From assembly GCA_025351325.1 (NCBI GenBank), contig JANXWE010000046.1:24395-88394 (forward strand): 64,000 nt of DNA, written 5' to 3'. Positions 10,362-19,388 of the stretch are shown here, piece after piece. Numbering within the stretch: position 1 is the first letter of the stretch; the number at the start of each line of letters is the position of its first letter. Source of the stretch: Fimbriiglobus sp. (GTDB taxonomy: Bacteria; Planctomycetota; Planctomycetia; Gemmatales; Gemmataceae). A program made the translations under genes and the position numbers. Below the pieces are notes generated by a model. It had not been told where the DNA came from, ran no database searches, and worked only from the letters and a program-made list of their open reading frames with translations.

Positions 10362-10444
10362 CCGCGAGACGCCGTCGAGCGTGGCCCGCGAAGTTGGTGT
10401 ATCATGGAAGGACACAGCTCGCGCTCGACGGTGTCTCGCGGCTA
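10359..10444. repeat. 23-bp imperfect inverted repeat between convergent genes (REPIN-like element or bidirectional terminator)
   Basis: TAGCCGCGAGACGCCGTCGAGCG (10359-10381) against the reverse complement of CGCTCGACGGTGTCTCGCGGCTA (10422-10444): 22 of 23 match. Confidence 0.8.
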
Positions 10445-10446
10445 AT

Positions 10447-13233
10447 TTATTTTAATCCTTTCAGAAACGCCAACAAATCGGCTAGTTCCTGCTTCGTCAG
10501 TTGCTGATCGAGGCCCGCGGGCATGATCGAAACGGTGCCCGCTTTGAAGGTGTCGATGTCGCCACGCGGAATGCGAATGTCTTCAGTCGCACTGATGGTC
10601 AGGACGATTTCGTCGGGGGCATCCTTTTTCAAAATGCCGCTGTGACTGCGACCGTCCAGCCGCACCACTTGCACCGGCTCGTAACTGCGGACGAAACTCG
10701 CACTCGGCAGCACGATCGATTCGAGCAAATCTTTTTCAACCCGGATGCTCCCGATCCGCGAAAGGTCGGGGCCGATCATCCCGCCGACGTAACCGATTTT
10801 GTGGCAGGTGGCGCAGTTGGTCTTCGCCGAGTTGAAAATCATCTGCCCGCGTTTGCCGTCACCGGGTTGCGTGCCGACCAAAAATTTGTCGAGGCCCGCC
10901 CGCTGGGCTTTCAATCCGTCATCGAGCTTATCGAAGAATTTGGAAGCTTCGGCCTGCACGCTCTTCGGGTAACCCGCGAAGATCGGTTTGAGTTGCTCGG
11001 ATCGGAGTGCCGCTCGAAGCGTTTGGGTATCGAGCACTTTCAACAATGACAGGCCGACGATTTCATCCGCATTCTTGGCAAAGAGTTTCAACAGTTTGTC
11101 GAGATCAAGCAGTGACACTTTGGGAAGTAAACCGACGACCTCCCGCGACTGTTCCGAGGTCAATTTCGCATTCAACAAGACGTCGGCCGCATCGCTACGC
11201 AGCGTGGCCGGTTTCTCGGCGTCGAGTTCACCCAACACGAACTTCAGCGCTGGAGAATCCAGGTCGGTCGGCTTAGCGACGAGGAGCGCGAGCAAGCGTT
11301 CCCGCTCCGGTTGTTTGGCATCGCGGAAGATGGTTTGCAACGCCGTTTCAAAATCTTCGGGCGGGAGCGCCGCCGTCGGATACGCCCGCAAGGCCGTCAA
11401 CGCGGCCAGGGTCCACTCCGCACGTCGAAGGGGCGGAACCGTATCCGGTTTCACCAATGTTTTACCCAAAGCGTTTCGCCAAGCGCTCGGCATCGACTTC
11501 AATTTGGCGCGGCCCATCACCTCCACTGCGACAACTTGGCTAATGTTGTCCGCAAGCATGGTTTGCACATCGGCGTTGCCGGTGAACGGAACGATGCGCT
11601 CGGAGACTTCCGTTCCGGACTGCATCGCTTTGGCGAAACTCGCCGCGAGATCTTGGCCCCAGTCGGGGTGCCGGCCGGCGATCCACCAGGCGGTCTCGTT
11701 CAGATTCGCATCCTTGGAATCGAGGTGCGCTTGCACTTCGGCAAACGTGAGTTTGGCACCGGGGATCTGTTCGAGCGCCACGAGGACGGCACGGAGCACC
11801 CGCGGGGACGGGTTCGTCAATCCCCGGCGAGTTTCGACAACATCGGCGATGTCGATCAATCCCCGTGTCAGCGCTGCATCGAGCACGGAGTCGTTGTCGG
11901 GCAATGAAAGTGCTTCCAGAAATCGCGGAGCGGATGATTTGAATTTTGCACTATTGGCGACTTTCAAGACCGAGGAATATCGGTCTCGCAAATCCCGTTC
12001 AACCAATTCGGGAGAGTCCACTTTCTCACGGATGGCTTTGGCAATACTCGCAGGGCCAATACTCGTTCGAGTCACCCGGTAGATGGCCCCCAGCACTTCC
12101 TTATTCGCCAGTTGCGAACTCGGGCAGCAGAGTTTGTACCAGCCGCCGGTGTCCAGGATGATCAAGCTACCGTCTGGAGCCACGATCACATCGGTCGGGT
12201 GAAAATCCCGGTTGTCCGAAGTCACGAAGTCGCTGTCGACGGTTTCGTAGGTCGCCCCCTTCGGCTTCAAAATGTGTCGGCTCACCTTGGACATATTGAA
12301 CTGCGCACAGAACAGATTCTCCCGGAACTCTTCGCCGAATTGCGAATGGCGATAGGCCACCAACCCGCTTGGCGCGGCTGGCCCCAAGTGGGTCATCGGT
12401 TCGGAGAATTTCGGCCCCGTGCGGATGTATCCATCGACGCACTCGTGATCTTTCCCGTAGAGGGCGCCGTAGGTGTTGTGGATCAACCCATCGCGTTTAC
12501 CCGCTTCGGGGTGCTGAAAAAACGTCGTCGAAAAGAAGAGGTCATTTTTGACCCAGGCGACGCCGACGGGGTTGTCCATGCCACCGGTCATCACCACTTC
12601 TAAATTCTTGCCGTCCACGTCGGCACGGAAGATGTGCGAGGCTTTCGTCTTAAATGTCCTGCCGTCCTCCAAGGTGTGTGCTTGCGTGCCGAAGCCACCT
12701 TTCGTCCAGTAGATTTTGCCGTCCGGGCCGAGGTAAGGCCCGTGGAGATCGTTGGCGCAGCCCGTCAGCGACTTTCCATCGAACCAGACTTCGCGTTTGT
12801 CGGCGACGCCATCGCCGTCGGTGTCGGTCAGTTTCAGGATCACCGGCGGCGCCCCGACATAGAGCGAACCTTGGTGCCAGAGAGTCCCCTGCAAGAACGA
12901 GAGTTTGTCGGCGAAGACGACGGACTTGTCGTAGACGCCGTCCTTCTTGCTACTTTCGAGCCGCACGATCCGGTGGGTCGGGTTCTTGAGTTGCTCGGTC
13001 GGCTTGGCGTTCGAACCGGACGAATCCGAAACATACAGCCGGCCTTGCTCGTCGAAGCTGCCGTTCACCGGCCGTTCCACTCGGGGCGAACCCGCCACTC
13101 TCTCGATGGCGAAACCCTTCGGCAGCGTGAAGGTGTGCGCCCCAAGTTTCACGACGTGCGTTTCCGGTTGGGCTGCCTGCGCGAACGCTGCCAAGCCAAC
13201 TGAAATCAAGGATAGGATCAAATACGTTCGCAT
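10447..13233 (-). CDS. PVC-type heme-binding/membrane-bound dehydrogenase domain protein with C-terminal cytochrome c motif
   Basis: MRTYLILSLISVGLAAFAQA signal; beta-propeller sorbosone-dehydrogenase-like part (LPKGFAIERVAGSPRVERPVNGSFDEQGRLYV); NCATCHKIGYVGGMIGPDLSRIG. Confidence 0.85.
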   Translation of the reverse strand: MRTYLILSLISVGLAAFAQAAQPETHVVKLGAHTFTLPKGFAIERVAGSPRVERPVNGSFDEQGRLYVSDSSGSNAKPTEQLKNPTHRIVRLESSKKDGVYDKSVVFADKLSFLQGTLWHQGSLYVGAPPVILKLTDTDGDGVADKREVWFDGKSLTGCANDLHGPYLGPDGKIYWTKGGFGTQAHTLEDGRTFKTKASHIFRADVDGKNLEVVMTGGMDNPVGVAWVKNDLFFSTTFFQHPEAGKRDGLIHNTYGALYGKDHECVDGYIRTGPKFSEPMTHLGPAAPSGLVAYRHSQFGEEFRENLFCAQFNMSKVSRHILKPKGATYETVDSDFVTSDNRDFHPTDVIVAPDGSLIILDTGGWYKLCCPSSQLANKEVLGAIYRVTRTSIGPASIAKAIREKVDSPELVERDLRDRYSSVLKVANSAKFKSSAPRFLEALSLPDNDSVLDAALTRGLIDIADVVETRRGLTNPSPRVLRAVLVALEQIPGAKLTFAEVQAHLDSKDANLNETAWWIAGRHPDWGQDLAASFAKAMQSGTEVSERIVPFTGNADVQTMLADNISQVVAVEVMGRAKLKSMPSAWRNALGKTLVKPDTVPPLRRAEWTLAALTALRAYPTAALPPEDFETALQTIFRDAKQPERERLLALLVAKPTDLDSPALKFVLGELDAEKPATLRSDAADVLLNAKLTSEQSREVVGLLPKVSLLDLDKLLKLFAKNADEIVGLSLLKVLDTQTLRAALRSEQLKPIFAGYPKSVQAEASKFFDKLDDGLKAQRAGLDKFLVGTQPGDGKRGQMIFNSAKTNCATCHKIGYVGGMIGPDLSRIGSIRVEKDLLESIVLPSASFVRSYEPVQVVRLDGRSHSGILKKDAPDEIVLTISATEDIRIPRGDIDTFKAGTVSIMPAGLDQQLTKQELADLLAFLKGLK

Positions 13234-13287
13234 CGAGAACCTCTGTGCTGACCGATCCGAGAATGGCCACTCGAATATAACGTACCC

Positions 13288-14226
13288 ATGGCTCAAAAAC
13301 AGCGAAAACTTTGGCTCGATTGGCTCGTGGCGATGTTGGTGCGGTTCGCCGTTTGCGTGCTCCAAGCCGTGCCCACCTCCCTGGCGAACGGAGCCGCGGA
13401 ACTACTGGCGAAGTTGGCGTATCGCGTCGACAAACGCCATCGCCGCGTCGCCGCCGAGAACCTAGGCTTCGCGTTTCCAGAAAAGTCTGCCGGCGAAATC
13501 GACGACCTCGTGCGTCGCTGCTTCCGCCACTGCGGCCTGCTGCTGATCGAGATCGTCCTACTCCCGCGGAAACTCCAGATCGAAAATTGGCGAACCTACG
13601 CGGACCTCATCCGCGCGGATCGCATCCTCGATGGTCTCGTTTCGGATCGACCGCTGCTGATCGTAACGGCCCACTTCGGCAACTGGGAACTCGCCGGCTT
13701 CACCCTCGGCCGGCTCGGGTTCAAAACCTTCGCCATCGCCCGCGTCCTCGACAACCCGTACCTCGAAACCTTCCTCAAACGGTTCCGCCAAGCCACGGGG
13801 CAGACGATCATCGCCAAGAAAGACGACTTCGAACGCCTGTCCGCGGTGATGATGTCTGGCGGGAAAGTAGCGACGCTGGGGGATCAAGATGCCGGGCCAC
13901 GCGGGGTCTTCGTGGAGTTCCTCGGCCGGCCGGCGTCGTCGCACAAAGCGGTCGCGCTCTTGGCCATGCAGTTCGACGCGAAAATGATTGTGATCGGGGT
14001 GCCACGGACCGCCGAGAACTTTCAACGCGGCTTGGGACGGTATGAAATCATTTGCGAAGAGAGCATCGACCCGCGGGATTACCTCACGAGGCCGGACGCG
14101 GTGAAGGCGATCACGCAACGATACCACGATGCGCTGGCCCGGTTGATCCGCCGCCATCCGGAGCAGTACTTCTGGCTCCACCGCCGCTGGAAATCGCAAC
14201 CGATTGCACGCAAGAAAGCAGACTGA
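13288..14226 (+). CDS. Lysophospholipid acyltransferase, LpxL/HtrB-like lipid A acyltransferase
   Basis: RVAAENLGFAFPEKS...LIVTAHFGNWELAGF...GDQDAGPRGVFVEFLGRPA, consistent with the HtrB/LpxL family. Confidence 0.85.
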   Translation: MAQKQRKLWLDWLVAMLVRFAVCVLQAVPTSLANGAAELLAKLAYRVDKRHRRVAAENLGFAFPEKSAGEIDDLVRRCFRHCGLLLIEIVLLPRKLQIENWRTYADLIRADRILDGLVSDRPLLIVTAHFGNWELAGFTLGRLGFKTFAIARVLDNPYLETFLKRFRQATGQTIIAKKDDFERLSAVMMSGGKVATLGDQDAGPRGVFVEFLGRPASSHKAVALLAMQFDAKMIVIGVPRTAENFQRGLGRYEIICEESIDPRDYLTRPDAVKAITQRYHDALARLIRRHPEQYFWLHRRWKSQPIARKKAD

Positions 14227-14229
14227 GTG

Positions 14230-15717
14230 TCACCCGCGGCGCCGGGCGATGGCCCGTTCCACCATCCCGAAGATCCCCTCGACCAAAATGGCCATCAGCG
14301 CGGCGGGGATTGCCCCTTCGAGCATCATCGGCAGGTCGTACTTGTCGATGCCACGCAAGATGGGCCGACCGTACCCACCGGCGCCGATGAACCCGCCGAG
14401 TGTGGCAGTCCCGACGTTGATCACCGCGGCGGTCTTCACACCCGCGAGGATGGTCGGGGCCGCCAGAGGCAGTTCCACGCGCCATAAAATGGCCCAGCGT
14501 GTCAGGCCCAGCGCCTCCGCCGATTCCCCCAGCGACGGGGCAATCCCCATCAACCCGGCGTAGGTATTCCGCACGATCGGCAACAAACTGTACAAGAACA
14601 ATGCGGCAATCGCCGTCGGTGCGCCGATCCCACTGCCGAGCAGCCATTTCGTCAGGGGCATGAGGAACAGCAGCAACGCGAGCGACGGGATCGTTTGCAA
14701 CACACCCGTGGTCGCCAATACCACCTGACCCAACCGCATCCTTCGGGATGCCAAAATCCCCAGTGGCACCGACACCAACAACGCGGCCAGCAGCGACGGT
14801 ACCACCAACTTCAGGTGTTCCACGGTCGTGATCCACAACCGCCACGCCAGCGTGTCGTCCGCGGGCGGCGCACCGCCGATCGCTTTGGCCGTCAGGAACT
14901 CGCCGGCCACGTCGCTCTCTTTGTCCTTCCGCTGTTGCACGCGGGTGTTCATCTCTTGCATCTCGCGGTCGCTGATGCGCCCCTCCAGCAACCGCAGTTG
15001 AGCGACGACGGTCGGCAACCGCTGTTGCATGTCGGCCCGGTAGAGCCAAACGGTTTCGTAATCGGGGAAGAATTTGCGGTCGTCCTCCAGCACGATTAAA
15101 TCGTGCTGGAGGATCTCGCCGTCGGTGGTGTACACCTCGGTGAGATCGAGCGACTGCTCCACGAGACCCGCGTAGGCGAGTGTGTGATTCATCCCCTTCA
15201 CATCCTGCTGTGGCAAGTTGTACGCCCGTTTCAACCCAGGCCATCCGTCCGGGCGGTCGAGGAACTCGTCGATGAACCGGAGCCGGAGGTCGGGGTGATT
15301 CCGTAGATCCGAGATCGTACGGATGCCTCGTGCCGCAGCAACATCCTTGCGCATGCCGAGTGCGTAGTTGTTGCGAAAGCCGAGCGACTTGCTCATACGG
15401 ACGCCGTGGACGGCCAGTGCGGCGGCTAAGTCGGGCGGGTCGTCCTTCAAAATCTGGCGGGTGATGGTGCCGGTGTACTCCGGGTACACGTCGATGTCGC
15501 CCTGCGTGAGTGCGATCCAGAGCGTCGGCGTACTGCCGAGATCTTTACGCTCCGCCACCACCCCCGATTGACGGGACAAGTTGGCCCCCATTTCGGCGAG
15601 CAAGAACGATTCGGTGAACTTCTTGGCGCCGATCGCCACCGTCGGTTGATCCGGTTTTTTCTCGGTACAACCAGACAGACTGAACACCAGGGACGCCAGG
15701 AGGAGGAATCGTTTCAT
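14230..15717 (-). CDS. ABC transporter fusion: N-terminal lipid-anchored glycine-betaine-type substrate-binding domain plus C-terminal permease (OpuC/EgtU-like, order SBP-permease)
   Basis: MKRFLLLASLVFSLSGC lipobox; VAIGAKKFTESFLLAEM and LWIALTQGDIDVYPEYTGT of OpuAC/OsmF-type SBPs; permease EAA loop GIAPSLGESAEALGLTRWAILWRVELPLAAPTI. Confidence 0.85.
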   Translation of the reverse strand: MKRFLLLASLVFSLSGCTEKKPDQPTVAIGAKKFTESFLLAEMGANLSRQSGVVAERKDLGSTPTLWIALTQGDIDVYPEYTGTITRQILKDDPPDLAAALAVHGVRMSKSLGFRNNYALGMRKDVAAARGIRTISDLRNHPDLRLRFIDEFLDRPDGWPGLKRAYNLPQQDVKGMNHTLAYAGLVEQSLDLTEVYTTDGEILQHDLIVLEDDRKFFPDYETVWLYRADMQQRLPTVVAQLRLLEGRISDREMQEMNTRVQQRKDKESDVAGEFLTAKAIGGAPPADDTLAWRLWITTVEHLKLVVPSLLAALLVSVPLGILASRRMRLGQVVLATTGVLQTIPSLALLLFLMPLTKWLLGSGIGAPTAIAALFLYSLLPIVRNTYAGLMGIAPSLGESAEALGLTRWAILWRVELPLAAPTILAGVKTAAVINVGTATLGGFIGAGGYGRPILRGIDKYDLPMMLEGAIPAALMAILVEGIFGMVERAIARRRG

Positions 15718-16460
15718 GCGGCCTCCGCCGGGATTTGCGGGCCACGCTGAGCCTGCACGAAGCGGGTGACGAACGGATCGGCCGGGCGATGCCAGAGATC
15801 GGCGGGGGCACCCTCTTGCACGATGGCACCGTCTTTAAGAAGGACGATGCGGTCGGCGAAGAAGGCGGCCTCACCAAGGTCGTGAGTCACCAGCACAACG
15901 GTTTTGCGAAGTGACTGGAAGATCGTGCGAAGGTCGTCTTGCAATTCTGCTCGCACCAGTGGATCGAGGGCGCCGAGTGGCTCGTCGAGTAAGAGTGCAT
16001 CGGGGTCGAGCATCAAAGCCCGCATCAACCCGACCCGTTGACGCTGACCACCCGAGAGCTGATGCGGGTAACGCTCCAGACCTTCGGTGGGGAACCGTGT
16101 TAGGGCGGCGAGTTCGGCAATTCGAGATTCAATTTTGGTATCGGGCCAACCGAGATGGCGGGCGAGCAACGCCACGTTGCCCCGTGCGCTGAGGTGCGGG
16201 AACAAGCCGCCGTCTTGAATCACGTAGCCCGTGCGCCGGCGAACCGATTGGGCCGTGGCCAATGTCACCGGTTGGTCGGCGAACGAAACGGTTCCATTAT
16301 CAGGGACGATCAGGCCGATGAGCAGTCGCAACAACGTACTCTTCCCGCAACCGCTTGGCCCGATGAGCACGGTCGTCTTCCCAGTGGGAATCGTCAGTGT
16401 CATCGGGCCGAGGGCGGGGTGTCCCGCGAATCGCTTGGTCACCCCATTCAGTTCGAACAT
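15714..16460 (-). CDS. ABC transporter ATP-binding protein (OpuCA/EgtV/ProV-like)
   Basis: MFELNGVTKRFAGHPALGPMTLTIPTGKTTVLIGPSGCGKSTLLRLL; LSGGQRQRVGLMRALMLDPDALLLDEPLGALDP. ATGA overlap with the downstream permease. Confidence 0.9.
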   Translation of the reverse strand: MFELNGVTKRFAGHPALGPMTLTIPTGKTTVLIGPSGCGKSTLLRLLIGLIVPDNGTVSFADQPVTLATAQSVRRRTGYVIQDGGLFPHLSARGNVALLARHLGWPDTKIESRIAELAALTRFPTEGLERYPHQLSGGQRQRVGLMRALMLDPDALLLDEPLGALDPLVRAELQDDLRTIFQSLRKTVVLVTHDLGEAAFFADRIVLLKDGAIVQEGAPADLWHRPADPFVTRFVQAQRGPQIPAEAA

Positions 16461-16741
16461 CAGGCCACCGAAACACCTTTCCAAAACGCGACGTGCCCAG
16501 CGATGTTTTTAGCCGCATCTTTGGGCGTCGGGTAGTACCAAGCTGCGTCGGTGTTCTTCTTACCGTCCACTTCCACGGTGTAGTAATTCGCCGTCCCTTT
16601 CCAACCGCAGACGGTCTGCGTGGCGCTCGGCTGGAAATATTCTTTCTTGATCGAATCGATGGGAAAATAGTGATTCCCTTCCACGACGACCGTTTTGTCC
16701 GACTCGGCAATCACGACGCCGTTCCAAGTGGCTTTCGACAT
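16460..16741 (-). CDS. DUF427 domain protein
   Basis: MSKATWNGVVIAESDKTVVVEGNHYFPIDSIKKEYFQPSATQTVCGWKGTANYYTVEVDGK; its TGA overlaps the ATG of the ABC ATPase (TGATG). Confidence 0.85.
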   Translation of the reverse strand: MSKATWNGVVIAESDKTVVVEGNHYFPIDSIKKEYFQPSATQTVCGWKGTANYYTVEVDGKKNTDAAWYYPTPKDAAKNIAGHVAFWKGVSVA

Positions 16742-16782
16742 GGTACTTCTCTTTGTTTGAAGTTGAGGGTTCGATTCCGATG

Positions 16783-17733
16783 TTAGCCGACCGCGGTGAG
16801 GTAGGTCACGGCGAAATACTGTTTCGCATCCGTCCAGACGGCCTCGGTGCGCAGTCCACAGGCCGTTGCCCGCCGGGAAAGCTCCGTCATGTCATACTTG
16901 TAGGAGTTCTCGGTGTGGATCGATTCGCCCCGGCGGAACTGGAATTCGGTGTCGTCGATCCGCACGCGCTGATTGGCCGTGCTGATCAAATGCATCTCGA
17001 TCCGAGAACGGACGGTGTTATAGAAGGCTCGATGCCGAAACCCGGCCGGGTCGAAGTCGGCTCCGAGTTCCCGATTCATCCGCTCCAACAAATTCAAATT
17101 GAACGCCGCCGTGACGCCGAGGCGGTCGTTGTACGCCGCTTCGAGTGTCGCGGACTCTTTTCGCAAATCGACACCGAGCAATAGCCCGCCACCGGCGCTG
17201 ACGAGCCGGGCGATCTTGCGCAGTAAATCTTCCGCATCGGCCGGGTCGAAGTTGCCGATAGTCGAACCCGGGAAGTAGACCACTTTGCGAGCCGACGAAC
17301 GCACGGGCACCTGAAATTCGGTGGTGAAGTCGGCACAGACGGGGCGAACATTGAGGCCGGGGTAGTCGTCGCAGAGTTCGCGTGCTGCGGAGTGGAGGTG
17401 CTCACCCGAAACATCCACCGGGACAAACCCGGCCGGCCGATCGAGGCGGTCGAGCAGCAAGCGGGCTTTCGTCAAACTACCGGCACCGAGTTCGATAAGC
17501 AAGCAGCGCGAACCGCAACGTTCCGCCATGTCCGGTGCGTGCTTCCGCATGATCCCGAATTCGGTACGCGTCGGATAGTACTCGTCCAATTCCGTGATTT
17601 GGTCGAAGAGCCGCGAGCCTTCCGCGTCGTAAAAATATTTCGCCGAAAGTCGCTTTTGCGGGAGCGAAAGTCCGAAGAGGACATCGGATCGAAAACGGTC
17701 GGTTTCGACCGGGGCGGCGAGAGTGGAATTCAT
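16783..17733 (-). CDS. egtD: L-histidine N-alpha-methyltransferase (EgtD-like)
   Basis: MNSTLAAPVETDRFRSDVLFGLSLPQKRLSAKYFYDAEGSRLFDQITELDEYYPTRTEFGIM...LIELGAGSLTKARLLLD...VVYFPGSTIGNF, the EgtD/DUF2260 methyltransferase signature. Confidence 0.85.
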   Translation of the reverse strand: MNSTLAAPVETDRFRSDVLFGLSLPQKRLSAKYFYDAEGSRLFDQITELDEYYPTRTEFGIMRKHAPDMAERCGSRCLLIELGAGSLTKARLLLDRLDRPAGFVPVDVSGEHLHSAARELCDDYPGLNVRPVCADFTTEFQVPVRSSARKVVYFPGSTIGNFDPADAEDLLRKIARLVSAGGGLLLGVDLRKESATLEAAYNDRLGVTAAFNLNLLERMNRELGADFDPAGFRHRAFYNTVRSRIEMHLISTANQRVRIDDTEFQFRRGESIHTENSYKYDMTELSRRATACGLRTEAVWTDAKQYFAVTYLTAVG

Positions 17734-18013
17734 CAAGGCAGTTCCCGTGCGAGTCGGAAGCCCATACAATTTTGGGCGTCGGAAAGTCAGCAATTCAGAT
17801 GCCCGTCGGTGGGTCGGGTCATCTCGAATATCGCAGACACAGGAACAATTCTTGAATTGCCCATGTCCCAATTTTAGACAGCCGATCTCCCGGGGTCAAA
17901 CGCGTGCAGATTTGTCGATAATTTTCGCTCGATCGAGGGTCGAATGGGTTTCTTCTTTAACCTGCACACACGCAAATCAATCCATGGGGCGGGCCGTCGG
18001 TGCTGCCCCTGTA

Positions 18014-18034
18014 GGACAGGCTTCTAGCCTGTCC
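18014..18034. repeat. REP-like short palindrome
   Basis: GGACAGGCT-TCT-AGCCTGTCC, perfect 9-bp arms with 3-nt loop; related copies at 31084-31111 and 31130-31150. Confidence 0.8.
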
Positions 18035-18135
18035 ACGGACGAATCCGGATCGCTCAGTAAAATCTGGCAGCCGACGCCGGCCGGCTCGCCGGCATCTGTT
18101 TGACCTTCCGGGTATTTTCAAGGCACCGGGATCGT

Positions 18136-18951
18136 TCAATGGCGCAGTCGGTTGGCGAGGATGACCACGAAGAAACCCATGGTGAAAACTCCCATGGCTC
18201 CTTCGGTCAACGCCAAGAGCCGCATGTGCGGGGCCGGGAGGAAATCTCCATAACCGACCGTGGCGAACGTAATCCCACTGAAATAGACGCACTCCCAAAA
18301 GTCGGCAGCTCTCGGCGACGCCCCGGACGCGACGACCCCGCCGCTGAACCAATAGATCAGGCCGTACATCAGGACCGCCGCCAATGCACTGCCGAGAACC
18401 CGCAGCGGCCGGTAGCCGAAGCCCGCCGTCGCCCAGTACACAGACAGCTCGAGCCGAGTCCACGGCGAAAGCTTCAGTTGATCCGCCCGTTTCAACTTCA
18501 AACTCATTAAGTGGTACGACAGTTTACGGGCTTCGTCGAACAGTCCACACTGCTCGTAGGAGGCCACCGCTCGGCGGTACATGCGGAACGCACGCTCCAA
18601 GTCCATCGGCGGTGTTTCGGTTTGCAAAAAATCGCCGACGCGCTGGCACGAGACCGCCGCCAAGTACCATTCGCGAGCCGCCTCGGCGAGATTGGACGCC
18701 TTCAAATAGTACCGAACCGCCACATCCTCATCACCCCGGAGGGCGGCCTCCGCAGCGAGTTCGAATGCCTCTTGGGCTCGCAGTGATTGTTCGTGATGGG
18801 AATCAGGTACCTCTCCGGAGGCTATGTCATTTGCGTCCGTTTCGGGGATCGGCGCGAAATCCGCCTCCACCACAACCGGGAGCGTTTCGGACAGTTCTGG
18901 CTGGTCGTTCAACGAGGCAGAATCAGTTCTTAGCATTGTGCCCATCACCAA
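18136..18951 (-). CDS. Two-TM potassium channel with long N-terminal helical (TPR-like) cytoplasmic domain
   Basis: C-terminal ECVYFSGITFATVGYGDFLPAPHMRLLALTEGAMGVFTMGFFVVILANRL, containing a TVGYGD selectivity filter between two hydrophobic helices. Confidence 0.8.
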   Translation of the reverse strand: MVMGTMLRTDSASLNDQPELSETLPVVVEADFAPIPETDANDIASGEVPDSHHEQSLRAQEAFELAAEAALRGDEDVAVRYYLKASNLAEAAREWYLAAVSCQRVGDFLQTETPPMDLERAFRMYRRAVASYEQCGLFDEARKLSYHLMSLKLKRADQLKLSPWTRLELSVYWATAGFGYRPLRVLGSALAAVLMYGLIYWFSGGVVASGASPRAADFWECVYFSGITFATVGYGDFLPAPHMRLLALTEGAMGVFTMGFFVVILANRLRH

Positions 18952-19388
18952 GAATAGAAGTTCAAAAAATAGTCAATGCGCGACGAAAAACAACGCAACC
19001 GGCATACCGCAAATGTGAGAATGAAGCTGCGCAATACATTTTCGAGAAGATAGCTGCGTAAAAAAGATGGTCGGGTGCAAAACTACGCAAACCTATGTCT
19101 CGCAATCATTTAGCGGCCATGTCGCCAGTGTCACTCTGTCCGATGTTCTTGTGTCTGGTGTGTCCGTAGCGTCCACAGTAGGGAGGGGGTATTCTCCGCA
19201 GACACAAGAACATGCGTCAGAATCTGTCCACACGCTCCATCGCAATTCCTCTTGCAACGGTTCCCCGGCGTCGCTATGCCGCGTTCACTCGATTCAAAAT
19301 CGACGTTCGTGGGTGACCGCGTTGACTTCGGGGGAAGACCAACGCGTCGCCGGGGGGACGGGCGAATGCCCGTGCTGGGGGCCGAACC

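Noticed and set aside
19064-19388. ORF-rich intergenic stretch before the CARDB-like gene as hidden small genes
   Set aside because: The overlapping candidate frames are mutually inconsistent and lack SD sites or recognisable motifs.
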